Assembly: GCA_947624365.1 (NCBI GenBank)
Contig: CANQJY010000039.1
Coordinates: 1 to 9,503, forward strand
Direction: 5' to 3'
DNA length: 9,503 nt
Source of the DNA: an uncultured Clostridia bacterium
Lineage (GTDB): Bacteria; Bacillota; Clostridia; TANB77; CAG-508
How positions within the stretch are numbered: the stretch's first letter is position 1; every line of letters begins with the position of its first letter. Shown here one piece after another: positions 1 through 7,046 of the stretch. Below the pieces are notes generated by a model, which did not search any database, had not been told where the DNA came from, and saw nothing but the letters and a program-made list of their open reading frames with translations. The position numbers were made by a program, and so were the translations under genes.

Positions 1-128
1 TAAAAAGATATGATAAATTATGTAGAAAAATCTTAAAATACAGAATTCCAATACGAAAAGATAGAAATTATAAAATAAAACCACAAGAAAACAATAAAAA
101 TAGTTATAATAAACTCAAAAGTTTCTAA
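1..128 (+). CDS. C-terminal end of an unidentified upstream gene (partial)
   Basis: One frame (codons starting at position 3) is open from the left edge to a TAA at 126-128, about 41 codons. The translation is rich in Lys, Arg, Asn and Tyr and ends in KLKSF. There is no internal start codon that would make it a stand-alone gene, so if real it is the tail of a gene beginning outside the window. A long hairpin 45 bp downstream fits a gene end. No domain is recognisable, and an open frame of this length can occur by chance, so the call is tentative. Confidence 0.35.
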   Translation, partial: KRYDKLCRKILKYRIPIRKDRNYKIKPQENNKNSYNKLKSF

Positions 129-173
129 TCTACATAAATAAAGAGCTACCTATATAGGTTTATTAATAATGTC

Positions 174-230
174 AAAATACTAATATTAAATATTAGCAGA
201 ATATTTAATATTGGTATTTTTTATATTTTT
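174..230 (+). terminator. Long AT-rich hairpin, probable terminator
   Basis: Positions 174-194 and 200-220 form a 21-bp stem interrupted by no mismatch other than one T-G wobble, with a 5-base AGCAG loop. The right arm ends in TTTT and runs into another T-rich stretch (to 230). It lies between the tail of the upstream reading frame and the damaged dehydrogenase, as a rho-independent terminator would. The stem contains few G-C pairs, which is unusual for a strong terminator. A small repeat element is the alternative. Confidence 0.55.
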
Positions 231-264
231 AAATATTATCTATTTCTTAAACTGATGACATTGA

Positions 265-1011
265 GAATTCCCACCCCAACATCAAGATACTCAGCCAGGA
301 ATGGAATATTTAATGACACCAAGACCAATATTTAATAATCCATATTATAGAGGATCAGGAAAACTAATGAATAAAGTTGCTATAATAACAGGTGGAGATT
401 CTGGAATAGGAAGAGCTGTAGCAGTAGGATTTGTAAAAGAAGGTGCAACAGTAGTAATTGCATATTATAATGAGCATAAAGATGTTGAGGAAACAATGAA
501 TAATTTTGGAAAAATAGATATTTTAGTAAATAATGCAGGAGTTCAATATCAACAAAAAAGTTTATTAGATATAACAGATGAACAATTCGATTTAACAATG
601 AGAACAAATATATATTCAATGTTTTATTTAACAAAAAGAACATTAAAATATATGTTGCCTGGAGCAAGTATTATAAATGTAACATCAATAACTACTTTTC
701 AGGGAGAACCAGAACTTATAGATTATGTAACAAGTAAAGGTGCAATAGTAGGATTTACGAGAGCTTTAGCTACAAATTTAGCTTCAAAAAATATAAGAGT
801 AAATGCTGTTTCTCCAGGTGTATTTTGGACACCATTACAACTAGCTTGCTGGGAAGCGGAAAAGATACCAACACTAGGATCGGATGCGCCAATGGGTAGG
901 GCAGGGCATCCTTACGAAATAGCGCCTTTATTTATATACTTGGCTAGTGAAGATTCATCATATGTTACAGGTCAAGTTATACATATTAATGGTGGACAAT
1001 ATAAAGGATAA
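265..1011 (+). pseudogene. Short-chain dehydrogenase/reductase (YhdF/YghA-like), decayed
   Basis: This is an NAD(P)-dependent SDR oxidoreductase of the group with the N-terminal PPQHQ..QPG motif (B. subtilis YhdF type, usually about 285-300 residues). The longest ATG-started frame is 301-1011 (236 aa). It retains the cofactor loop TGGDSGIG (30-37), NNAG (77-80), Asn103, Ser129 and the Tyr142-x3-Lys146 catalytic pair. Two defects are visible. Family-like sequence (EFPPQHQDTQPG) continues upstream in frame to 265, directly behind a TGA at 262-264, with no start codon and no ribosome binding site. In addition, the helix and strand normally lying between EET (residues 63-65) and NNFGKIDIL are missing, about 30 residues that include the Asp contacting the cofactor adenine. 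The deletion keeps the frame. I infer a non-functional remnant; a short product from ATG 301 is possible but would lack part of the Rossmann fold. Confidence 0.75.
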
Positions 1012-1021
1012 ACATAAAAAA

Positions 1022-1108
1022 TGGTGCCGGTGGTGGGACTCGAACCCACACGCCATTACTGACAACAGATTTTGAGTCTGCCCCGTCTACCAATTCCAGC
1101 ACACCGGC
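1022..1108 (-). tRNA. tRNA-Leu (anticodon CAA)
   Basis: Read on the minus strand, the 87-nt sequence folds as a class II tRNA. The 7-bp acceptor stem GCCGGTG pairs with CACCGGC, followed by an A discriminator and an encoded CCA (1022-1024). The anticodon loop CTCAAAA (1070-1076) sits on the stem GCAGA/TCTGT and gives anticodon CAA, which reads the leucine codon UUG. A long variable arm precedes the T arm, whose loop begins TTCGA. The length, the variable arm and the anticodon all agree with leucine. The gene faces the dehydrogenase remnant, and its 3' end is only 10 bp past that frame's stop. Confidence 0.95.
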
Positions 1109-1128
1109 AAATATTATGAACATATTTT

Positions 1129-1157
1129 ATCTTAGCACAAAAAAACAAAAATGTCTA
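1129..1157 (-). promoter_or_regulatory. Promoter for tRNA-Leu
   Basis: On the minus strand, TAGACA (1152-1157) and TAAGAT (1129-1134) are separated by exactly 17 bp and lie about 20 bp upstream of the tRNA 5' end. Both hexamers are close to the sigma-A consensus. Confidence 0.5.
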
Positions 1158-1175
1158 TAACTTTAGCAAATTTTC

Positions 1176-1204
1176 TTGACAATTTAAAAACAGTCGTATA
1201 AAAT
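1176..1204 (+). promoter_or_regulatory. Promoter for rubrerythrin
   Basis: A perfect -35 box TTGACA (1176-1181) is followed after 17 bp by TAAAAT (1199-1204); TATAAA two bases earlier is an alternative -10. The rubrerythrin start lies about 33 bp downstream behind a GGGAGG ribosome binding site (1225-1230). I see no clear PerR-type operator near it. Confidence 0.65.
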
Positions 1205-1237
1205 AAAAATAGATTAAAAGAAAAGGGAGGAACACAG

Positions 1238-1777
1238 ATGGAATTAAAAGGTTCAAAAACAGAAAAAAATTTAATGGAGGCATTTGCAGGAGAATCACAA
1301 GCTAGAAATAAATATACATATTTTGCAAGTAAAGCAAAGAAAGATGGGTATGAGCAAATAGCAGCAATATTCCAAGAAACAGCAGATAATGAAAAAGAAC
1401 ATGCAAAAATGTGGTTTAAATTGCTACAAGGAGGAGAAATAAAATCAACATTAGAAAATTTACAAGCAGCAGCAGAAGGAGAAAACTATGAATGGACAGA
1501 CATGTATGACAGAATGGCTAAAGAAGCAAAAGAAGAAGGATTTGACCATATAGCATTTTTATTCTCAGAAGTTGCAAAAATAGAAAAAGAACATGAAGAA
1601 AGATATAAAAAATTAATAGAAAATGTAGAAAATGGTTTAGTATTTAGTAAAGACGGAGACAGAATTTGGAAATGTAGAAACTGTGGACATATTGTAATTG
1701 GAAAATCAGCACCAGAAATCTGCCCAGTATGTGCACATCCAAGAGCATACTTTGAAATAAAAGCAGAAAATTATTAA
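1238..1777 (+). CDS. rbr: Rubrerythrin
   Basis: This is a cytoplasmic non-haem iron peroxidase that reduces hydrogen peroxide to water in anaerobes, with electrons arriving via rubredoxin or NADH-dependent partners. The 179-aa protein has the two classical parts. The first is an N-terminal four-helix ferritin-like diiron domain with the E-x2-R-type segment GESQARNKY (18-26), E-K-E-H (52-55) and a second E-K-E-H (116-119). The second is a C-terminal rubredoxin-like FeS4 domain with Cys146-x2-Cys149 and Cys162-x2-Cys165. The length is normal for the family and no ligand appears to be missing. The ATG at 1238 follows GGGAGG by 7 bases. The gene has its own promoter and a terminator right behind it, so it is monocistronic. 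It suggests an anaerobic host that meets oxygen or peroxide. Confidence 0.96.
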   Translation: MELKGSKTEKNLMEAFAGESQARNKYTYFASKAKKDGYEQIAAIFQETADNEKEHAKMWFKLLQGGEIKSTLENLQAAAEGENYEWTDMYDRMAKEAKEEGFDHIAFLFSEVAKIEKEHEERYKKLIENVENGLVFSKDGDRIWKCRNCGHIVIGKSAPEICPVCAHPRAYFEIKAENY

Positions 1778-1790
1778 AATAAAATTTTTA

Positions 1791-1821
1791 GGGGGGACAA
1801 TAAAATGTCCCTCTATTTTTT
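1791..1821 (+). terminator. Rho-independent terminator of rubrerythrin
   Basis: GGGGGGACA (1791-1799) pairs with TGTCCCTCT (1806-1814), a 9-bp stem with two G-U pairs, over a 6-base ATAAAA loop. A T6 run follows at 1816-1821. It starts 13 bp after the rubrerythrin stop codon. Confidence 0.85.
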
Positions 1822-1848
1822 GCTATAATATAACATCTTTGAAAATAC

Positions 1849-1877
1849 TTGAAAAAAAAATCAAACAATGATATAAT
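1849..1877 (+). promoter_or_regulatory. Promoter for the rsmE-to-glmM run
   Basis: TTGAAA (1849-1854) and a perfect TATAAT (1872-1877) are separated by 17 bp, 29 bp upstream of the rsmE start. No terminator or comparably clear promoter was seen between here and the glmM stop at 6929, so it may serve the whole run. Confidence 0.7.
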
Positions 1878-1906
1878 CAACACAACATTCAAAAAAGGAG
1901 AAATAC

Positions 1907-2656
1907 ATGCCAAAATTTTTTGTAGCAAAAGAACAAGTTAGCAATCAAACTATAACTATAAAAGGAAAAGATGTTAATCATATAAAAAATGTGTTACGTA
2001 TGAAAACAGGTGACATAATAAATATATGTATTAAAGACAATAATAGAGATTGTATAAGTCAAATAGAAAAAATAACCGAAGAAATGATTATTTGCCAGAT
2101 TTTACAATATGAAGAAAAAAACACAGAGCCGAATATTAAAGTTACTATATTTCAAGGATTACCCAAAAATGATAAAATGGAACTTATAATCCAAAAAGCA
2201 GTTGAACTAGGAGTAAACGATATTTATCCAGTACAAATGAAAAGATGTATAACACAATTAAAAGATCCGAATAAAAAAATAGCAAGATGGCAAACAATTG
2301 CAGAGGTGGCTAGTAAACAATGTGGTAGAAGTATGATACCTGAAATTCAAAATTGTATTAAAATAGAAGACATTTGCGGACTAGTATCTGACTATAACAA
2401 AATATTAGTAGCATATGAAGAAGAAAAAGAACATACATTAAAAGCAGAATTACAACTAATAAAAAAGAAATATGCCAATAACGAAAAAATAAAATTAGGA
2501 ATTGTAATTGGACCAGAAGGAGGACTAGAATTTAAAGAAGTAGAAAATTTACAAAAATGCGGAGCAGAAATTATTACTTTAGGAAACAGGATTTTAAGAA
2601 CAGAAACAGTAGCATTAAATGTATTAAGTAACATACTATATGAATTTGAGGGATAA
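1907..2656 (+). CDS. rsmE: 16S rRNA (uracil1498-N3)-methyltransferase RsmE
   Basis: The family methylates N3 of U1498 in helix 44 of 16S rRNA, using S-adenosylmethionine, on the 30S subunit. The 249-aa protein has the usual two domains. An N-terminal PUA-like RNA-binding part begins FFVAKEQ and includes HIKNVLRMKTGD (25-36). A C-terminal SPOUT/trefoil-knot methyltransferase part carries KAVELGV (97-103), GPEGG (202-206) and LGNRILRTETV (225-235), the last two forming the cofactor-binding knot. The length is typical. The ATG at 1907 follows AAGGAG (1895-1900). In many Firmicutes prmA lies directly upstream; here it does not, and rsmE is the first gene after the promoter. The next gene starts 15 bp after its stop. 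Confidence 0.96.
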   Translation: MPKFFVAKEQVSNQTITIKGKDVNHIKNVLRMKTGDIINICIKDNNRDCISQIEKITEEMIICQILQYEEKNTEPNIKVTIFQGLPKNDKMELIIQKAVELGVNDIYPVQMKRCITQLKDPNKKIARWQTIAEVASKQCGRSMIPEIQNCIKIEDICGLVSDYNKILVAYEEEKEHTLKAELQLIKKKYANNEKIKLGIVIGPEGGLEFKEVENLQKCGAEIITLGNRILRTETVALNVLSNILYEFEG

Positions 2657-2671
2657 AGGAGGCAAAATGCA

Positions 2672-3220
2672 ATGCAAACAACAGAAGAAAAACAGCAACA
2701 ATTAATAGAATTAAAAATGAAAGAGAAAAAAGAAAAGATAAAAAATAAGATACCAGGAGAAACAACAAAGGAAATTTTCTATAGTATTTTATTTGCAATT
2801 ATTGTAATGATATATTTTAATTTACTAATGCTTGCAAACCAAAGCATGGTAATGGAAAGATTAGAAAAAGACATACAAATATTTGCAGGCATATTCATGA
2901 TAGCAGGAATTTTCTTTATTGAAAAAGCATATAACCAAGAAAAATGGCTAAGAGTAATAACAGCAATAGAATGTTTTGCATTATCTATACATTCTTTATC
3001 AATTTTATATGTTAGTAAAAAATACGGATTTGATTTTTCGATTTATTTAGGAGCAAGTGCTTATATTTTTGCAATTTACTGTACATTTAAAGCAATTATC
3101 ACATATACAAAAGGAAGAAAAGAATTATTAAATAATTTAAGTGACATAAAAGAAATTGTACAAAAAGAAGAACCAATAAAAAAAGAGGCAACTAAAAAAC
3201 AAAAAAAAGAAGGCGAATAA
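2672..3220 (+). CDS. Four-helix membrane protein, unknown function
   Basis: I do not recognise this 182-aa protein. It begins with a highly charged, Lys/Glu-rich segment (1-33, possibly coiled coil). Four hydrophobic spans follow, at roughly 35-56, 68-85, 93-114 and 122-145, and then a Lys/Glu-rich cytoplasmic-looking tail that ends KKQKKEGE. Both ends would therefore lie on the same side, probably the cytoplasm. There are no cysteine pairs, catalytic motifs or signal peptide. ATG 2672 has AAAGGAGG (2655-2662) 9 bases upstream; the ATG at 2667 opens only a 12-codon frame and is rejected. It sits 15 bp after rsmE and one base before the yicC start codon, so it is almost certainly translated as part of this operon. 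Confidence 0.8.
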   Translation: MQTTEEKQQQLIELKMKEKKEKIKNKIPGETTKEIFYSILFAIIVMIYFNLLMLANQSMVMERLEKDIQIFAGIFMIAGIFFIEKAYNQEKWLRVITAIECFALSIHSLSILYVSKKYGFDFSIYLGASAYIFAIYCTFKAIITYTKGRKELLNNLSDIKEIVQKEEPIKKEATKKQKKEGE

Positions 3221-3221
3221 T

Positions 3222-4100
3222 ATGATTAGAAGTATGACAGGATTTGGAAAAAGCAATCTTATAAAAAATGAAAGAGAATATCAGTTTGAAATTAAAAGTG
3301 TAAATCACAGATATTTGGATATATCAATAAAAATGCCAAAACAATTAACCTATTTAGAAGAAAATATAAAAAAAGCAATATCTTCTAAAATTAACAGAGG
3401 TAAATTAGAAGTTTATATTTCATTTTATAATAATAGTGCAGAAGATCAAGAAATAACAATTAATAAAGAAATTGCCAAATTATATATTTCACAATTTCAA
3501 GAACTTGCAAAAGAAAATAACTTACCAGAAAGTATTAATATTATGGATATTGCTAAATTACCGGATGTATTAAACATTTCTTCAAAACAAGATGAAGAAA
3601 CTATAAAAGAAGAAATTTTACAGATAACAAATGAAACTGTTGATAAATTAATTGAAATGCGAACTTTTGAAGGTGAAAAAATAGCAGAAGATTTAATTAA
3701 TAGAATTGATATAATTAATGAAAAAACTAAAGAGATATCTGCTATTTCTACTGGACTTATTGATGAATATATAGTAAAATTGGAAAAAAGAATTAAGGAA
3801 ATCTTGAAAACAGAAGAAATTGATAAAAACAGATTAGCACAAGAAGTTGTAATTTATGCAGATAAATGTTCTATTGAGGAAGAATTAACAAGATTAAAAA
3901 GTCATATTGCACAATTTAAAGAATTTATATATAATAGTCAAGGAGCAATTGGAAAAAAATTAGATTTTATTATACAAGAGATGAATAGGGAAACGAATAC
4001 AATAGGTTCAAAAGCAAATAGCATAGATATTATCAATAACGTTGTTGAGATAAAAACAGAGTTAGAAAACATAAGAGAGCAAATACAAAATATAGAATAG
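3222..4100 (+). CDS. yicC: YicC/YloC family endoribonuclease
   Basis: YicC-type proteins (YloC in B. subtilis) are stress-related endoribonucleases involved in RNA turnover in the cytoplasm. The 292-aa length matches the family. Both signature ends are present. The N-terminus is MIRSMTGFGKS, followed by EIKSVNHRYLDISIKMP (about 23-39). The C-terminal block GKKLDFIIQEMNRETNTIGSK (about 244-264) leads into the helical NNVVEIKTELENIREQ region. The middle is a long charged helical stretch. The start codon lies one base after the stop of the upstream membrane protein gene, with GAAGGCG serving as the ribosome binding site. remA follows after 12 bp, and the yicC-remA pairing is the conserved arrangement in Firmicutes. 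Confidence 0.95.
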   Translation: MIRSMTGFGKSNLIKNEREYQFEIKSVNHRYLDISIKMPKQLTYLEENIKKAISSKINRGKLEVYISFYNNSAEDQEITINKEIAKLYISQFQELAKENNLPESINIMDIAKLPDVLNISSKQDEETIKEEILQITNETVDKLIEMRTFEGEKIAEDLINRIDIINEKTKEISAISTGLIDEYIVKLEKRIKEILKTEEIDKNRLAQEVVIYADKCSIEEELTRLKSHIAQFKEFIYNSQGAIGKKLDFIIQEMNRETNTIGSKANSIDIINNVVEIKTELENIREQIQNIE

Positions 4101-4112
4101 GAGGAAAAGAGT

Positions 4113-4415
4113 ATGCAGTTAGTTAATATAGGATTTGGAAACATTGTTTCAGCATCAAGAATTGTTGCAATTGTTAGCCCTGAATCAGCACCTATAAAAA
4201 GAATGGTTCAAGAGGCAAAAGACAATAAAACAGCTGTAGATGCTACATATGGAAGGAGAACAAGAGCGGTTTTAATCATGGATTCTGGTCATATCATTCT
4301 TTCAGCTGTTCAACCTGAAACAGTTGCTGGCAGAGTAGATAAAGACATCAGCGGAATGGTAAACACACTAGATGATGAAAAAGAGGAAAATAAAAAGGTA
4401 GGTAATGAAAAATGA
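4113..4415 (+). CDS. remA: RemA family regulator (DUF370)
   Basis: RemA in B. subtilis is a DNA-binding protein that activates extracellular matrix and osmoprotection genes and assembles into ring-like oligomers. The 100-aa protein has the characteristic run from the N-terminus: VNIGFGNIV (4-12), a [16 protein letters not shown] segment (about 15-30), [20 protein letters not shown] (about 43-62) and [11 protein letters not shown]. The conserved arginines of the ATYGRRTR segment are intact. The protein is slightly longer than the usual 85-90 residues because of a charged Asp/Glu/Lys tail. GGAGG (4100-4104) is the ribosome binding site. Its stop TGA overlaps the ATG of rpoZ, indicating translational coupling. 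Which genes it controls in this organism is not visible here. Confidence 0.92.
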   Translation: MQLVNIGFGNIVSASRIVAIVSPESAPIKRMVQEAKDNKTAVDATYGRRTRAVLIMDSGHIILSAVQPETVAGRVDKDISGMVNTLDDEKEENKKVGNEK

Positions 4416-4618
4416 TGGTAAAACCAACAGTAAATGACTTATTAAAAAAGGCAGAAAATCGATATGAATTAGTAATTGCAACATCTAAAAGAGCAAGGCA
4501 ATTATCAATGGGAGCAGAAGCGTTAACAGACAAAAAAGAAGAATCAAATGTAACATTGGCAGCAGATGAAATTGCAGAAGGAAAAGTAACAATTGTAAAA
4601 GAAGAACAACAAATGTAG
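4412..4618 (+). CDS. rpoZ: DNA-directed RNA polymerase subunit omega
   Basis: Omega is a small subunit that wraps the beta-prime C-terminal region and aids assembly of RNA polymerase. The 68-aa product shows the family pattern: an N-terminal P-T-V-N-D-LL-K block (5-12), [15 protein letters not shown] (17-31) with the invariant ATSKRAR, and GAEAL followed by a DEIAEGKV segment near 52-59. The length is normal for Firmicutes. The start overlaps the remA stop by four bases (ATGA); the adjacent ATG at 4415 is an equally possible start, one residue shorter. In B. subtilis gmk separates remA and rpoZ; here they touch. Confidence 0.93.
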   Translation: MMVKPTVNDLLKKAENRYELVIATSKRARQLSMGAEALTDKKEESNVTLAADEIAEGKVTIVKEEQQM

Positions 4619-4632
4619 AAGAGGAATGAAGA

Positions 4633-5190
4633 ATGAAAAAAAATATAATTTCTTTGGCAGGAGATTTAGCAGCTGGAAAAGGAACTGTATCAAAAATTTT
4701 AATGCAAGACTTACAATATGGTATTTATAGGAATGGCGAATATGTAAGAGAATTAGCAAAAAAAATGGGATTAGATATAACTAGCTTTAATAAATATATA
4801 GCAAATCATCCAGAAATTGATAAACAAATTGAAAAAAGTGCAGCAGAATATGCCAAAACACATGATAATTTTATAATTGATGCAAGATTGGGGTGGTATG
4901 CTGTTCCAGAGTCTTTTAAAGTATATTTAAGAGTTGATATTAATGTAGCGGCCAAAAGAGCGTTTGAAGATACAGCACGCAAAGGAACAGAAAGTTTTGC
5001 AAGTATAGAAGAACAAAAACAAGATATGATAAAAAGATATGAGTTAGAAAATGAACGTTATTGGCAAATATACCACATAAGAAAAGATGACATGTCAAAT
5101 TACGATTTTGTAATTGATACAACTAACTTAGCACCAAACGAAGTAGCAGAAAAAATCAAACAAGAATATATAAAATGGCAAAAAAGCTAA
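4633..5190 (+). CDS. Cytidylate-kinase-like P-loop nucleotide kinase
   Basis: This 185-aa protein is a P-loop kinase resembling the short, archaeal-type CMP/dCMP kinases, which transfer phosphate from ATP to (d)CMP. The Walker A loop is GDLAAGKGT (10-18). A second strand, FIIDARLGWYAVPES (80-94), matches the family's Asp-Gly-Arg-Leu region, but with Ala for Gly. A charged Arg/Lys-rich lid follows at about 109-117 (RAFEDTARK). The C-terminus has an IDTTNLAPNEV segment typical of this fold. It lacks the insertion seen in longer bacterial Cmk proteins. Substrate cannot be read from sequence; dephospho-CoA kinase or another small nucleotide kinase are alternatives. It follows rpoZ by 14 bp with a GAGGAA ribosome binding site. 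It is clearly not guanylate kinase, whose gene would be expected in this cluster. Confidence 0.8.
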   Translation: MKKNIISLAGDLAAGKGTVSKILMQDLQYGIYRNGEYVRELAKKMGLDITSFNKYIANHPEIDKQIEKSAAEYAKTHDNFIIDARLGWYAVPESFKVYLRVDINVAAKRAFEDTARKGTESFASIEEQKQDMIKRYELENERYWQIYHIRKDDMSNYDFVIDTTNLAPNEVAEKIKQEYIKWQKS

Positions 5191-5212
5191 ATTATAATAA
5201 GAGGTGTAATCA

Positions 5213-5548
5213 ATGTCAGGAATTTTACTGATGATATATTTATTGAGCTTTATAGTATTTGCTTTAGTAGCATTTGCTGTAATGCAAATCAAATTAGCTG
5301 GAATGAAAGTAAAAGATTTTTGGGGATTTATTGATGCTAATCAAATGCTAGATAAATTATACAAATTTGCAAAGCAATATCAAAATATGTCTCCACAAGA
5401 GCAAGTTATATACTTAGCAGAAGCGGAAAAAATATTTAATGCATTTGACAAAGTACCAAACGAATTATGGGAAGAAGAATACCAAAAATACAGAGAAGTA
5501 CTAAAAAAATATAATGATATCAAAATGGTAAAATGGATATCAAATTAA
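5213..5548 (+). CDS. Small single-pass membrane protein, unknown function
   Basis: I do not recognise this 111-aa protein. One hydrophobic N-terminal helix (about 4-26) is followed by a charged, helix-prone cytoplasmic-looking domain rich in Glu, Lys, Tyr and Gln, with two acidic-aromatic stretches (EAEKIFNAFDKVPNELW, about 70-86, and EEEYQKYREVLKKY, about 87-100). There is no cleavage site, cysteine or catalytic motif. A GAGGTG ribosome binding site (5201-5206) precedes ATG 5213. It lies 22 bp after the kinase gene and 16 bp before glmM, so it is probably cotranscribed with them. The pattern of an N-terminal anchor with a soluble helical tail fits an adaptor or scaffold, but this is a guess. 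Confidence 0.75.
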   Translation: MSGILLMIYLLSFIVFALVAFAVMQIKLAGMKVKDFWGFIDANQMLDKLYKFAKQYQNMSPQEQVIYLAEAEKIFNAFDKVPNELWEEEYQKYREVLKKYNDIKMVKWISN

Positions 5549-5564
5549 AACAAGGAGGATAAAT

Positions 5565-6929
5565 ATGCGTAAATATTTTGGAACAGACGGCATTAGAAGA
5601 ATTGCAAATACAGAATTAACTCCAGAATTAGTATATAAAGTTGCAAAAGCTGCTGGATATGTATTTTCAAAACATACAAATCATGTGCCAACTATTTTAA
5701 TAGGAAGGGATACTAGACTATCAGGTACATTAATTGAAAGTGCTATGGTAGCTGGTTTTTTGAGTTATGGAGCAAATGTAAAATTATTGGGAGTTATTCC
5801 AACACCTGCAGTTGCATATTTAACAAGAAAATTAAAAGCAGATGCAAGTGTCGTAATTTCAGCTTCACACAATACATATGACTTTAATGGTATTAAATTT
5901 TTTAGTAGCAAAGGAATGAAAATACCAGATAGCATAGAAGAAGAAATAGAACAAGTTATGGAATCAGATAAAATGCAAGAATTGATTGCAGTAAATGATA
6001 AAATAGGTGTATCAGAATAAAGGGAAGATTTAATAGACGAATATGTATATTTTTTCAGGAAAAATTTTGACAGTTGTATTGAAGCACTTAACCGCATTGA
6101 TTTTGTTGTAGGGTTAGATACAGCCAATGGTGCTACATATAAAGTGGCTGAAAAAGTATTTAAAGCATTAGGAATTCAATATCAAATTATAAATAATTAC
6201 CCAACAGGTGTTAATATAAATGAAAAATGCGGCTCAACGCATTTGGAAATGTTGAAAAGATATGTTGTAGAAAACAGACTAAGTATGGGATTTGCATATG
6301 ATGGTGATGGAGATAGATGTCTAGCTGTTGATGAAAATGGAGAAGAGATTGATGGCGATAAAATTATGGCAATTATATCTCAATATTTAAGAAAACAAGG
6401 AAAACTTTCAAAAGATACAATTGTTGCAACAGTTATGAGTAATCTAGGACTACATAAATTTGCAAAAGAAAATCAATTGCAATTGATACAAACAAAAGTC
6501 GGAGATAGATATGTACTAGAAGAAATGCTAAAAAGTGGGTACAATTTAGGAGGAGAACAATCAGGACATATTATTTTATTAGATTATAATCCAACAGGTG
6601 ATGGAATATTAACTTCTATTATGCTAATACAAGCTATTTTAGAGGCTAATAAACCTGCTTCAGAAGTGGCTAATATTGTTACTTTATACCCACAGGTACT
6701 AGTAAATGCAAAAGTATCGACTGATAAAAAATATGATTATGAAAAGAACAAAGAAATTAAAGATGCAATTAATAAACTAGAAACAGAATTTGCAGGGAAT
6801 GGAAGGGTACTGATTAGACCGTCAGGAACAGAACCTCTTGTAAGAGTAATGATTGAAGGAGAAAATCAGACAGATATTACAAAAAAAGCTGAAAATATAG
6901 CAAAATTAATTGAAGAAAAATTAAAATAA
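5565..6929 (+). pseudogene. glmM: Phosphoglucosamine mutase GlmM interrupted by one in-frame TAA
   Basis: GlmM converts glucosamine-6-phosphate to glucosamine-1-phosphate, the cytoplasmic step towards UDP-GlcNAc and peptidoglycan. From ATG 5565 (AAGGAGG at 5552-5558) to TAA 6929 the frame encodes 454 positions, the normal family length, with a single stop, TAA at 6018-6020 (codon 152). Before it lie FGTDGIRR (5-12) and the phosphoserine loop SASHN (Ser101; Thr replaces the usual Pro after it). After it the same frame stays open (REDLIDEYVYFFRK, then DTANGATYK at 185-193). It contains the Mg-binding DGDGDR (246-251), sugar-binding GGEQSGH (329-335) and phosphate-binding RPSGTEP (418-424). No frameshift is needed to join the halves. 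The first in-frame start after the stop is GTG 6144, which would lose part of domain 2. A nonsense mutation, a sequencing error or readthrough could all explain it. Other genes here end in TAA, so the code is not reassigned. Confidence 0.9.
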
Positions 6930-6985
6930 ACAACCATGTAATACAATTGAAACAAAAATGTAAACTAAATGTAAAACACAAATGC

Positions 6986-7014
6986 TTGAATGTTATAACA
7001 ATAAGTGGTATCAT
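6986..7014 (+). promoter_or_regulatory. Promoter for the small membrane protein at 7047
   Basis: TTGAAT (6986-6991) and TATCAT (7009-7014) are separated by 17 bp, with the start codon about 33 bp beyond. I saw no strong terminator hairpin between glmM and this promoter, so readthrough from the upstream operon is also possible. Confidence 0.5.
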
Positions 7015-7046
7015 AAATTTGTAACAAAAGAGAAAGGGGAATTGGA

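Noticed and set aside
2667..2702. Start of the four-helix membrane protein at ATG 2667
   Set aside because: That frame ends after about 12 codons; the ATG at 2672 has better spacing to AAAGGAGG and opens the long frame.
6018..6020. TAA reassigned to an amino acid in this organism
   Set aside because: Rubrerythrin, rsmE, pheS and others end at TAA exactly at the family's normal C-terminus, so TAA works as a stop here.
5765..6127. 120-aa minus-strand open frame across glmM
   Set aside because: It is antisense to the conserved GlmM coding frame, has no recognisable motif and no ribosome binding site; it is a shadow of the real gene.
5565..6929. Frameshift as the cause of the split glmM
   Set aside because: Both halves lie in the same frame and the sequence between them is open and GlmM-like, so a single stop codon explains the split.
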